The notes below the pieces were generated by a model. The model was not told the origin of the DNA and searched no databases. It saw only the letters and a list, made by a program, of their open reading frames with translations. A stretch of DNA of 64,000 bases from Flammeovirgaceae bacterium UBA6059 (GTDB taxonomy: Bacteria; Bacteroidota; Bacteroidia; Cytophagales; Cyclobacteriaceae), in contig DIYH01000024.1 of assembly GCA_002435755.1 (NCBI GenBank), forward strand, positions 248,001 through 312,000, written 5' to 3'. Positions 54,400-62,092 of the stretch are shown one piece after another (the first letter of the stretch is position 1; each line of letters opens with the position of its first letter). A program made the translations under genes and the position numbers.

Positions 54400-54960
54400 T
54401 CAGAGCAATGTGAAACCGACACCTATGATGAAACTGGTGCCTTCTAGTCGACCTAGCTCTGCTCCCTGGTCTACACTTGCCATGAAGAGTCTGGCCTGGA
54501 TGTCCATGGCCCATTTTGGTCGTTGTGTGACTTCATAGCCTGTTGCAAGAAGTACGCCTTTTCCCCAGCTGCTTTTTCTAGCGTCTTTGCTGGAAGCGTA
54601 GAATGCTCTTGTGTCCAGTGCTGGCCCAAAACCGCCACTGACCCACATCTTGTGACCTGTCCAGTACTGCAAGGATGGGATGAATCCTTCGAAGCTTCTG
54701 TCCTTGCCGTCTACTTCATAGATCTGTCCAGCAGTAGCCAAGTAGATTGCTGTGCGCTTGTTAACAAACCAGCCAATCTTAACATTGGGTAGCGAAATGT
54801 CTCCTTGTGTTTCTGAACCACTCATGTCCTTGGTGAAGTGAAGTACACCTACTCCCGCAGAACCTCCTATCGTAAATCCTTTTCTGATAGGCTTTTGATC
54901 TTGTGCCTGAAGGTTGAGTGCTCCAAGCAATGCGAATGTGATGATGATTAATTTTTTCAT
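54400..54960 (-). CDS. outer membrane beta-barrel-like protein
   Basis: A 186-residue protein with a signal peptide (ITFALLGALNLQAQ). Strands such as KGFTIGGSAGVGVLHF, NVKIGWFVNKRTAIYLATAG and KWAMDIQARLFMASVD end in GTSFIIGVGFTLL. The pattern fits a small barrel. It is likely the first gene of a short minus-strand cluster with the micro-ORF and the NmrA-like gene (36 and 43-base spacing). Confidence 0.7.
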   Translation of the reverse strand: MKKLIIITFALLGALNLQAQDQKPIRKGFTIGGSAGVGVLHFTKDMSGSETQGDISLPNVKIGWFVNKRTAIYLATAGQIYEVDGKDRSFEGFIPSLQYWTGHKMWVSGGFGPALDTRAFYASSKDARKSSWGKGVLLATGYEVTQRPKWAMDIQARLFMASVDQGAELGRLEGTSFIIGVGFTLL

Positions 54961-54999
54961 TTGAGTTGTATTTAGTGATTGTTGAATGTGTTTTTCTAG

Positions 55000-55038
55000 C
55001 CGTCATTGCAATCACGCCTTAGCGTGAGAAGCAATCTC
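55000..55038 (+). repeat. palindromic REP-like element (CCGTCATTGC type)
   Basis: CCGTCATTGC begins the element and GAAGCAATCTC ends it. Inside are CACGC (55013-55017) and GCGTG (55022-55026) around CTTA, and ATTGC/GCAAT pair outside. This word family (CGTCATTGC...GAAGCAATCTC) is a recognisable dispersed palindromic repeat in several bacterial phyla. It lies about 80 bases past the stop of the serine hydrolase gene. Confidence 0.6.
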
Positions 55039-55116
55039 TCTCAGTCTAGACTGCCGCACCTTTTGATTTGATGATTTTTGGCAAAAGGTTCGCATTGACG
55101 TTCAGTCTCTTAATTA

Positions 55117-56217
55117 TTAGAATTCGTACTTGGCAAGCGTCTCTACGATAAGGTTGCGTTCGGCACCCTTGTCTTGCTCATTGCTGAGGAGTAGGATGAT
55201 GCCTTGTGATTCCGGTAGGATGCCTAGAAAGCTCGTAAAGCCATCAATATCTCCGCCGTGGTGGTTCATCAACTTGCCATCCCACATGATCGTAAACCAG
55301 CCAAATCCGACAGTATTGATATCGTCCTGTCCATAAGGTGCCGAGAATACTTCAGCCTTTTCTTGAGCGGTATAGAAGTCACCCATGAGTGCATTGGCCC
55401 AGATTTCCATATCGCCAATGGTGCTCTCGAGATCACCTGCACTATAGGCGATCTGCATCTGGTACGGCGCTACCTCACTACCATTTTCATATCCTTTGGC
55501 ATATGCGCTACCGCTAATGTTGTCTGCGCCCTGGCCGGTGTTGTTCATGCCGAGCGGAGTGAAGACTTTGAGCTGGAGATAGTCGTGATAGCTCATTTCT
55601 GTCAGCTCTTCGATAAGCAGTCCCAGGATCAGATAATTGGTGTTGGAGTAGTAGAATCGATCGCCTGGTTCATAAAGGGTACCTTCGTCTTCAATAGACT
55701 CTATGACGATATCCAAAATGTCCTCAGGCGTGAAGAAAGTGTTCAAATCTGAAGCTGCGGCTTCAATGGGCCCAACATAATCCTGCAAGCCAGACTCATG
55801 TTTAAGCAGGTGTCTCAAGGTGATATTATCACCGTTGGGGAAGTCTTCTTCAAAATCGCTCAATGGCTGATCATAGCTCTCTATCAGGCCATCACGCTTG
55901 AGATGGACAATACCTGCCGCGGTGAATGCCTTGGTCATCGAACCTATTCGATACACTTTGGATACATCATTGGGTATGCCGGCTGATGCGTCTGCCATGC
56001 CATAGCCTTTGCGGATGATGTCCTGCCCATTTTTTTGGATGAGTACGCTACCGCGAAAACCTTGTGACGCTAGTAGGGCTTCAGCAGTGCTATACTCATC
56101 TGAGCTGATGGGTGGTAGTGGGTTGTTGACAGGTGCTACATCGTCACTGTCATCTCCACATGCAAGTAATCCCAGGGCAAGCACTGGTACGTAAATCATT
56201 GTTAATAGCTTTTTCAT
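55117..56217 (-). CDS. serine hydrolase, class C beta-lactamase family, lipoprotein
   Basis: The ATG at 56217 gives 366 residues; an extension upstream to 56283 is less likely because MKKLLTMIYVPVLALGLLAC is a perfect lipoprotein signal (Cys20). SMTK (93-96) is the nucleophile motif, YSN (190-192) the YxN motif, and HHGG the HxG. HLLKHESGLQDY is the family helix. Substrate unknown; third such enzyme in the window, with the one at 35.7-37.4 kb the most similar in motif spacing. Confidence 0.9.
   Translation of the reverse strand: MKKLLTMIYVPVLALGLLACGDDSDDVAPVNNPLPPISSDEYSTAEALLASQGFRGSVLIQKNGQDIIRKGYGMADASAGIPNDVSKVYRIGSMTKAFTAAGIVHLKRDGLIESYDQPLSDFEEDFPNGDNITLRHLLKHESGLQDYVGPIEAAASDLNTFFTPEDILDIVIESIEDEGTLYEPGDRFYYSNTNYLILGLLIEELTEMSYHDYLQLKVFTPLGMNNTGQGADNISGSAYAKGYENGSEVAPYQMQIAYSAGDLESTIGDMEIWANALMGDFYTAQEKAEVFSAPYGQDDINTVGFGWFTIMWDGKLMNHHGGDIDGFTSFLGILPESQGIILLLSNEQDKGAERNLIVETLAKYEF
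55210..55219 (+). repeat. TTCCGGTAGG copy inside the serine hydrolase gene
   Basis: Exact copy; on the gene strand it encodes Leu-Pro-Glu after a codon ending in C. Confidence 0.6.
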
Positions 56218-56505
56218 TTTTTGTTGTGTTTTAGAGTTTTTGAAAAATTGATGAGACAAAGATGAAGTCCGGGGGTACCCCAATCGTCTGGGATTATGAT
56301 TCTGGACTTTATTATGAGAAGTCGGACTTTATCCCCTTAGCCTTCTCTGAGAATCGTTTTTGTCTGAATTTCAGGAAGGGTGTTATCTGTATACTCCGGT
56401 TGTATGGTTAGAATAATAGAGGAATAATTGAATCACTACACGAAGGGTAGGGCAAGGTTGATATCAAGGATATTATTTGACTTTCTAGCCTTTTAATTGA
56501 TTAAT

Positions 56506-57186
56506 ATGCAGGTGGATTATCAGTTTATTTCAACACTAGTTATGGCTAACATTCGAGTTTTTGATAAGAGCATTCAACCTAAGAGAGACCCGATTTCACC
56601 TCTCAGGAATATTGATCTATTGAGTGTTTTGTTGGGAAGTACTTCAAGTTCTGATAGAGTAGAACTAGTGATCACTTTGGATGACCAAAACTTAAACATC
56701 AAGGATTTAGGTTCTTACTTAGACTTTATCTATTGGATTGATGGCAACTTATCCAAATACGGTTTTGCAAGCTATTCTCACACGCCTTCTCAGCAGATTG
56801 CTATATCTAGAATTCAGATTGGATCTTGGGAATTGGTTATTGAAGAAATCGTGAGTTCTGAAAATGTCAAGGTAATTTCAGTATTATTTCTTGCACTTAA
56901 GTACCTACCAAGCGTTGTAAAGGCCAGTTTAGATACTGCTTACAGATACTATGAAGTGCTCGAAAAAAGGGATGACTATTTGGAAAAGAAGGGTAAAAGA
57001 AGGTTCAAGAGCCAACTCAAAAGAACAATATATGAGGATGACGACTTGAAATTGATCAATGAAAATGAGAAGGAGAAAATCTATCAATTTATTCGTGGAC
57101 TCTACAATCGAAAAAAGAGTATCAGAGCCGCACGTTTTGCAGCTAAAAGTGTACGAAGAGTCACTATTAGATCAAAGAAAAAATGA
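56506..57186 (+). CDS. hypothetical protein, AT-rich, basic C-terminus
   Basis: The ATG at 56506 gives 226 residues (an upstream TTG is rejected). The first 110 residues are alpha/beta (RVELVITLDDQNLNIKDLGSYL, ISRIQIGSWELVIEEI). A hydrophobic helix (VISVLFLALKYLPSVV, about 124-139) follows, then a strongly basic helical tail (YLEKKGKRRFKSQLKRTI, RAARFAAKSVRRVTIRSKKK). It matches no family I recognise. Base composition is more AT-rich than its neighbours, suggesting acquisition. Partner genes are not evident. Confidence 0.6.
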   Translation: MQVDYQFISTLVMANIRVFDKSIQPKRDPISPLRNIDLLSVLLGSTSSSDRVELVITLDDQNLNIKDLGSYLDFIYWIDGNLSKYGFASYSHTPSQQIAISRIQIGSWELVIEEIVSSENVKVISVLFLALKYLPSVVKASLDTAYRYYEVLEKRDDYLEKKGKRRFKSQLKRTIYEDDDLKLINENEKEKIYQFIRGLYNRKKSIRAARFAAKSVRRVTIRSKKK

Positions 57187-57230
57187 GTCATCTGCACTCG
57201 GAAATGGAGAAGTTATTTGAAATACTTATA

Positions 57231-57270
57231 AATCAAAGTACTATCAGTAATACTTGACAGTACTTTGATT
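57231..57270. terminator. 12-bp perfect inverted repeat between convergent genes
   Basis: AATCAAAGTACT (57231-57242) and AGTACTTTGATT (57259-57270) are exact inverted repeats with a 16-base spacer. It lies between the ends of convergent genes, so it may act as a bidirectional terminator, although there is no T tract. Confidence 0.5.
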
Positions 57271-57277
57271 GACGGCC

Positions 57278-57688
57278 TTAATTAGATAATTGACTAGAAC
57301 TAGGTATAGCCTTGACAGCATTAGGCTGATAAGCAACGAACAGATGAATCCAAATAGATCGACTCAGGCGGAAAGTATATGGCATGGCTACAAGTACAAA
57401 AGTCAGTATCGGAGCTACATACCAAATCAGATCCAGATCTTTGGTGAAAACTGTGATCAGAAGACTGGTTATCATGACAATAACCACCTGGATGGCGTAG
57501 CTCACGTACATGGCTCCAGTATAGTAACCAGGCTCTGGTTCGAAAGACTGACCACACTTTGGACAATGGTCATGCATCTCATCAAACTGACTGAGATTGT
57601 ATGGTCTGTGCTTAAACATAGGGGCAGTTCTACACCTGGGGCAGGTTTGCTTTACGATGCTTTGATAATAGGTGTTATGAGGTGTCAT
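57278..57688 (-). CDS. DUF983 membrane protein
   Basis: The 136-residue protein has two CxxC pairs (TCPRCRTAPMF and HCPKCGQSFEPEPGYYTGAMYVSY), the hallmark of DUF983, then two membrane helices (about 64-84 and 89-106). The cysteines suggest zinc binding. It is the last gene of a minus-strand cluster. Function unknown. Confidence 0.9.
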   Translation of the reverse strand: MTPHNTYYQSIVKQTCPRCRTAPMFKHRPYNLSQFDEMHDHCPKCGQSFEPEPGYYTGAMYVSYAIQVVIVMITSLLITVFTKDLDLIWYVAPILTFVLVAMPYTFRLSRSIWIHLFVAYQPNAVKAIPSSSQLSN

Positions 57689-57706
57689 AAGTAAAAGCGT
57701 TTTGTA

Positions 57707-58288
57707 TTAATGGACATTTGTTGAGACAGGATTGGTTTTTGGACTTAGCTCTGTCCAGCGTACCGCCCAGGCTAGAGGCAGCTTTAGCAAGAAGGTCGTT
57801 AGCAGAAACTGAAGCGAAAATGTTGCGCTAGCACCATATGACTGTAAGAGGAAAAGGCCAATCACTACGAGTACTCCACTCACGATCAGTTGATGTTGCG
57901 TTTGCTTGACGAGGTTGACAACCAATGCAGATACAACGATGTACGTGCTGAGGCCTATGGTCAAAGCGGACTCACCTTTGAAGAGGTACCACATCAGTGT
58001 AGGTTGTAGGATGTGTAGCGCAATGAACTTATACCTCCGACTTGCACTTGCCGCGTAGAAGCTGGATGTACCTACCGTGAAGTTGGCAATTACTCCACCG
58101 ATCAAATCATAGGTCAGTATAAAAAGCAGTACTGACTTAGTCAGACCAAAGCCCATACCTGGTGGGATCATCAGGAGATAGATAGAAGCTAGTAAAGCTA
58201 TACCGTGTGGAATCAAGACATCTAGTCTTGATGCTTGCTCTCCATGCACTTCATGGAGCATTTTTGGGATTTCGATTGTGTTTTTCAT
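57707..58288 (-). CDS. polytopic membrane protein, unknown function
   Basis: The 193-residue protein has a soluble start and about five hydrophobic helices: HGIALLASIYLLMI, SVLLFILTYDLIGGVIANF, LHILQPTLMWYLF, ALTIGLSTYIVVSALVVNLV and LIVSGVLVVIGLFLLQ. It resembles small uncharacterised Bacteroidota membrane proteins. It is 18 bases from the DUF983 gene and 33 from the quinone reductase-like gene, supporting an operon. Confidence 0.7.
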   Translation of the reverse strand: MKNTIEIPKMLHEVHGEQASRLDVLIPHGIALLASIYLLMIPPGMGFGLTKSVLLFILTYDLIGGVIANFTVGTSSFYAASASRRYKFIALHILQPTLMWYLFKGESALTIGLSTYIVVSALVVNLVKQTQHQLIVSGVLVVIGLFLLQSYGASATFSLQFLLTTFLLKLPLAWAVRWTELSPKTNPVSTNVH

Positions 58289-58321
58289 TTGAGTTTTGTT
58301 TTAGATGAATTTTATCTTTTG

Positions 58322-58978
58322 TTATATGACTTTTGATCCTAAGGTTTCGGCTTTTTGAAGCCACTTCTCACGTTGGGCAGAAGTGGAGTCTTTGATGACA
58401 GCAAAGTAGGAGACCTTCACGGGGCTAACTCCGCAGAATTCAAGCGTGCCCTTCTTGAACTGTTGGATAGCGGGGCTGTGCATGAACCAGTGATCATACC
58501 ATCTCACTGTATCAGCAGTTATGATAATCCTGCCGGTTTTTCCTTTCAATAGCTTTTCCGGGAATGCTTTCCCTTTTTGATATTTGAAGAATATGCCTGG
58601 CAAGAAAGTCCTGTCGATGAAACCCTTCATTAGTGCCGGATATCCATACCACCACATTGGGAAAACCCAGACAAGGTGATCTGCGCCTTTGATTAGATCG
58701 ATTGACTTCAGCAGATCTGACTCAAGCTCCGTTTTCTCACGATAGCCAAAAACCAGATTAGGGTTGAATGCCAGGTCTCCGATGTTAAGTACCTCAATCT
58801 TATTGTCTTTGGCATTTACACCTTTGACATAGGCCTCCGATAGGGCCCTGTTGAAGCTAAGCGGATCAGGATGCCCGTTAATGACGAGTACTTTCTTTGG
58901 TTTAACTGTCATGGATAGGGGTGGTGCATAACCACCTACCGTCTCGATCTTAGATGCTACTTCTTGTATACTATTCAT
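58322..58978 (-). CDS. flavodoxin-fold NAD(P)H-dependent oxidoreductase
   Basis: The 218-residue protein has VLVINGHPDPLSFNRALSEAY (phosphate-binding loop), HLVWVFPMWWYGYPALMKGFIDRTFLPG and GRIIITADTVRWYDHWF. These match KefF/MdaB-like NADPH:quinone oxidoreductases, which reduce quinones with two electrons to limit redox cycling. It sits in a cluster that also has a DMT transporter and a damaged NTF2-like gene. Confidence 0.9.
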   Translation of the reverse strand: MNSIQEVASKIETVGGYAPPLSMTVKPKKVLVINGHPDPLSFNRALSEAYVKGVNAKDNKIEVLNIGDLAFNPNLVFGYREKTELESDLLKSIDLIKGADHLVWVFPMWWYGYPALMKGFIDRTFLPGIFFKYQKGKAFPEKLLKGKTGRIIITADTVRWYDHWFMHSPAIQQFKKGTLEFCGVSPVKVSYFAVIKDSTSAQREKWLQKAETLGSKVI

Positions 58979-59022
58979 AATTTTTAGTTTTTGACTGTTG
59001 ATTTGATAGTTAAATATTGGAT

Positions 59023-59469
59023 TTAGAGTTTGATGAGGAATATGCCTGTGATCATGGCCGTGACACCTATGATTTTCTTAAGTGCCATTGGCTCTACGGG
59101 AAGACCAAACCAGCCATAGTTTGCAGCGATCATCGAAAAAATGATCTGACCGCAAAGGCCAAATGAGACAGCCGTGGATATTCCTATTTTAGGGATCAGG
59201 TAATAGAAAAGCGTAACCGCGATGAAGCTGAAGACAGCTCCAGTAAACCATAAATGGATTGGAATCTCTTTCAATACCTGTATGCTTGGTAACTGCCTCC
59301 CTGTTACGAGTACGGCAATGACAGTGAATGTAGCACTCAACGAGAGTGCAGCCGCTGTAGCCAGTAGTGGGCTCTCTAGATGCATTCCCAATCGGGAATT
59401 AAGGCCGCCTTGAATGACGACCATGATGCCTACCATGAAGGCCAATAGAAGTAAAAGCGCGTAGCTCAT
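59023..59469 (-). CDS. DMT family (DUF606/YdcZ-like) transporter, single-half type
   Basis: A 148-residue membrane protein with about five helices: ALLLLLAFMVGIMVVIQGGLNSRLGM, LLATAAALSLSATFTVIAVLV, LWFTGAVFSFIAVTLFYYLI, SFGLCGQIIFSMIAANYGWF and KIIGVTAMITGIFLIKL. The NSRLG motif is typical of DUF606. It would act as a dimer of half-transporters exporting a small molecule. The start is only 12 bases past the end of the frameshifted gene. Confidence 0.88.
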   Translation of the reverse strand: MSYALLLLLAFMVGIMVVIQGGLNSRLGMHLESPLLATAAALSLSATFTVIAVLVTGRQLPSIQVLKEIPIHLWFTGAVFSFIAVTLFYYLIPKIGISTAVSFGLCGQIIFSMIAANYGWFGLPVEPMALKKIIGVTAMITGIFLIKL

Positions 59470-59480
59470 GACACTAATGT

Positions 59481-59890
59481 TTAAGCGGCAGCTTTTTCGT
59501 AGGCAGCTGAGTCTTCATAGAATCGGTATTCTTTGATCATACCGTCTTCAACAATGCACCTTTGCACCCATGTGCTAAAGAATAACTTACCGGTCGCTTG
59601 ACCTCATGGGCAAATGTCCCGTTGGCATAGACCACATTATTGTCCCCTTCAGTGATAGTTTCTACTTCGAAACTCTTTATGTTGAAGAGTCGACTAATGT
59701 TGGCCAAAAAGTCAGCGGCTTGATTTCGGGTACGATAAGTGCCATGCAATTGACCATTGGCCCTTGCCGCATCCCTCACACTCACGATGAGGCAATCTGG
59801 ATGGAAGATATGCAATACCGATTCTATATCGCCTGCGCTAAAAGATTTGAAATAGCTTTCAATTACTGATTTGTTGCTCAATGCTTTCAT
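59481..59890 (-). pseudogene. NTF2-like protein with a single frameshift near its C-terminus
   Basis: From the ATG at 59890 the frame reads KSVIESYFKSFSAGDIESVLHIFHPD and NVVYANGTFAHEVK, then the next codons are wrong. One base is missing at the Lys codon near 59597-59599. Restoring it continues with ATGKLFFSTWVQRCIVEDGM and IKEYRFYEDSAAYEKAAA to a TAA at 59481, a normal NTF2-like end. The mutation therefore looks recent, or it could be a sequencing error. The intact protein would be 136 residues. Confidence 0.8.
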
Positions 59891-59987
59891 TGTTTTAAAG
59901 TTTAATTGAGCTCAAAAATTGGAAGACTAATTGCTGAAAGCGTCCTGAAAAGAAATCACGGACGTATTGATGATGCTAAGATGAAAT

Positions 59988-61781
59988 TCAGGACTTCTTA
60001 GCTTGATTCACCCAAGCCTTTGGCGTCACGCCAGTTTGCTTTTTGAAAAAGTCATTAAAAACTGATTTGGATGTAAATCCGCTTTCATAGGCCAGGCCTA
60101 GCAAAGTCAGGTGTTGATGATCAGGATCTACAGCTTTCCGCTGAAATTCTGACAAGCGATAACCATTGACAAAATCATTGAAGTTCCTGCCTACTTTCTC
60201 GTTAAGCAGCCAGGACAGTTTGTTAGGATGCAAGTCAATGCGATCTGCCAGCTCTCTTAAAGTGAGTTGTGTGTCAAGATAGCTTTGGTGCTCTTCCATT
60301 TGGGTAATCAGTTTGGCACTATAGCTGTTCGTCTCATCATCACTAAGTACCAAAGCTTTTTCGCTGGAAGCATTCCCCGCTCTTGGACTAGTGATAGGAT
60401 CATCCGGGAAGTTGGCATTCACTAAGGACTTGAATGACTCACTGTCACGAAGCGGGGCTAAAAAAGGGTCGTTTTTAAAATTCGCAACTTGACCCATTTT
60501 GGCATTGACCTTTGCATTGAGTCGTTGTAATGCCTCCTCCTCCTTACCAGAATAAATACAGAGGTAGATATCCAAAGGAAATACTGGAGGGCCTTGCATG
60601 GCATCAACCTTCTCAATCAGTTGATCCACTTGGTTTTGTGGTATCTTAATACCGTTATATAGCTCGTAAAGTCTTAAGTAAATTTCCGGTAGGACAAGGA
60701 ATTGCGTAATGCTTTCGTGATATCGGTTGAGTTCGTCATGATTCTTTGAAAGAATCAGGCATATGAGTTTCAAGTTCTGGAGCAATGTGAACACAGGGTC
60801 AAGCTTAAGGCCTTCCTCAATGACAATAAGGGCATTGTCATAATCCTCTTGGAGGTAGAGTAGGGTTGCCTTTGTAAAATAGGCATTGGTTGAAAGCGGA
60901 TTGACAGTAAGCCCTTTGGCGTTGAGTGCTAAGGCTGTGTCAAAATTTCCTAACGACCTATTGATCTCGGCCATAAAGTCGATGGGCTCAGGATCTTGTT
61001 CATTGAGGGCTGAGGCGGATTGAAGATGACCGTATGCTGTGCTATAGTTCCAAAATGCCCAGAACTCATGTACAGCCTGCGCATAGAATCCTAAGACTGA
61101 TTGATGCTGAAGCTTGTTACCGCTTTCTATGAAAGACTCTGCCAGCAGATATGCCTCTTGCTTAGGCATGTACCCCCAGGCACCCAGAAGGCTATAGCAA
61201 AGTGCCATTCCGAAATAAGGCTGATCGTAGGTCGGGTCTAGTTCTATACTTCTGGCAAAGTAGGAGAGTCCTTTTTGCATCTCAACAAGGTTCCACGTCA
61301 AAAACAGATGTCGACCTTTTAAGTATTGTTGGTAGGCTTCTATGTTTTCTGTGGGCTGCTCAACGAGGTGTTCCGTAATTTCGATATGACCGAAGTTTTC
61401 CCTGATCCTATCGGCAATGAGCAGACTTATGTCATCTTGAAGGGCAAAAATATCCTCTAATCTTCGGTCAAAATTCTCCGACCAGATGTGGAAGCCATTA
61501 TCTGTTCTAATAAGCTGGGCTGTGATACGCACGCGTTCCCCTGACTTTCTAATGCTTCCTTCTAAGACTGTAGTTACACCGAGCTTATTGCCTATGATCC
61601 TGACATCCTCCTTTTGCTTTTTGAAGACGAAAGAGGAGGTACGCGCCGTGACTTTCAAGCCATTGATCTTGCTCAGCGCATTGATGATCTCTTCCGTCAT
61701 ACCGTCTGAGAAGTACTCATTCTCAGGATCTGAACTGAGATTATCAAATGGAAGTACAGCTATGGACTTTTGATCGATCAA
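59988..61781 (-). CDS. TolB-like / TPR / AraC fused transcriptional regulator
   Basis: The 597-residue protein begins SIAVLPFDNLSSDPENEYFSDGM, the TolB/FlgO-like domain (about 5-115). TPR-like repeats run to about 450 (AYQQYLKGRHLFLTW, YFARSIELDP, DNALIVIEEGLKLDP). A C-terminal AraC HTH (about 495-597) has LTLRELADRIDLHPNKLSWLLNEKVG and LAYESGFTSKSVFNDFFKKQTGVTPKAW. Domain order is unusual, since many relatives have the HTH first. It precedes the frameshifted NTF2 and transporter genes on the same strand, which it may control. Confidence 0.88.
   Translation of the reverse strand: MIDQKSIAVLPFDNLSSDPENEYFSDGMTEEIINALSKINGLKVTARTSSFVFKKQKEDVRIIGNKLGVTTVLEGSIRKSGERVRITAQLIRTDNGFHIWSENFDRRLEDIFALQDDISLLIADRIRENFGHIEITEHLVEQPTENIEAYQQYLKGRHLFLTWNLVEMQKGLSYFARSIELDPTYDQPYFGMALCYSLLGAWGYMPKQEAYLLAESFIESGNKLQHQSVLGFYAQAVHEFWAFWNYSTAYGHLQSASALNEQDPEPIDFMAEINRSLGNFDTALALNAKGLTVNPLSTNAYFTKATLLYLQEDYDNALIVIEEGLKLDPVFTLLQNLKLICLILSKNHDELNRYHESITQFLVLPEIYLRLYELYNGIKIPQNQVDQLIEKVDAMQGPPVFPLDIYLCIYSGKEEEALQRLNAKVNAKMGQVANFKNDPFLAPLRDSESFKSLVNANFPDDPITSPRAGNASSEKALVLSDDETNSYSAKLITQMEEHQSYLDTQLTLRELADRIDLHPNKLSWLLNEKVGRNFNDFVNGYRLSEFQRKAVDPDHQHLTLLGLAYESGFTSKSVFNDFFKKQTGVTPKAWVNQAKKS
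60684..60693 (+). repeat. TTCCGGTAGG copy inside the TolB-TPR-AraC gene
   Basis: Exact copy; on the gene strand it encodes Leu-Pro-Glu after a codon ending in C. Confidence 0.6.
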
Positions 61782-62092
61782 GTTTGAACTAATTTACCCT
61801 GCTCCAATATAGATAGAACTTCTAATTCTTGAAAAGCATAGATTTCCGGTAGGTGTTTTGCTGGTATTCAACAAGAATGTGACCTAATCAGCAATACAAA
61901 TGAAGGCCTATTTAAAGAGGATAGAGATACGCTGTTAAAAGTCATCTTAAGCCCTATCATATATCTGGCTTAAGCTTGATAAAACAAGGTTTGGCAGGCT
62001 TTTGTTGGTCAACAATTGTAACGCAAAGTGATTAGCTATTCATGAAATTCTAATCTTCATAAGTTTTCCCTGCTTGCAGGCAGTTACTCACG
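61782..62092. other. gene-free region between the regulator and the glycosidase
   Basis: No gene seen. CTTAAGCC (61946-61953) and GGCTTAAG (61967-61974) form an 8-bp inverted repeat without a T tract. A copy of TTCCGGTAGG is at 61844-61853. Confidence 0.5.
61844..61853 (+). repeat. TTCCGGTAGG copy in an intergenic region
   Basis: Exact copy about 60 bases upstream of the TolB-TPR-AraC start. Confidence 0.7.

Noticed and set aside
55258..55752. 164-codon plus-strand frame
   Set aside because: It lies wholly antisense to the well-supported serine hydrolase gene and its residues show no family motifs; codon structure of the minus strand explains it.
57290..57694. 134-codon plus-strand frame
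   Set aside because: Antisense to the DUF983 gene, whose cysteine pairs and helices are convincing.
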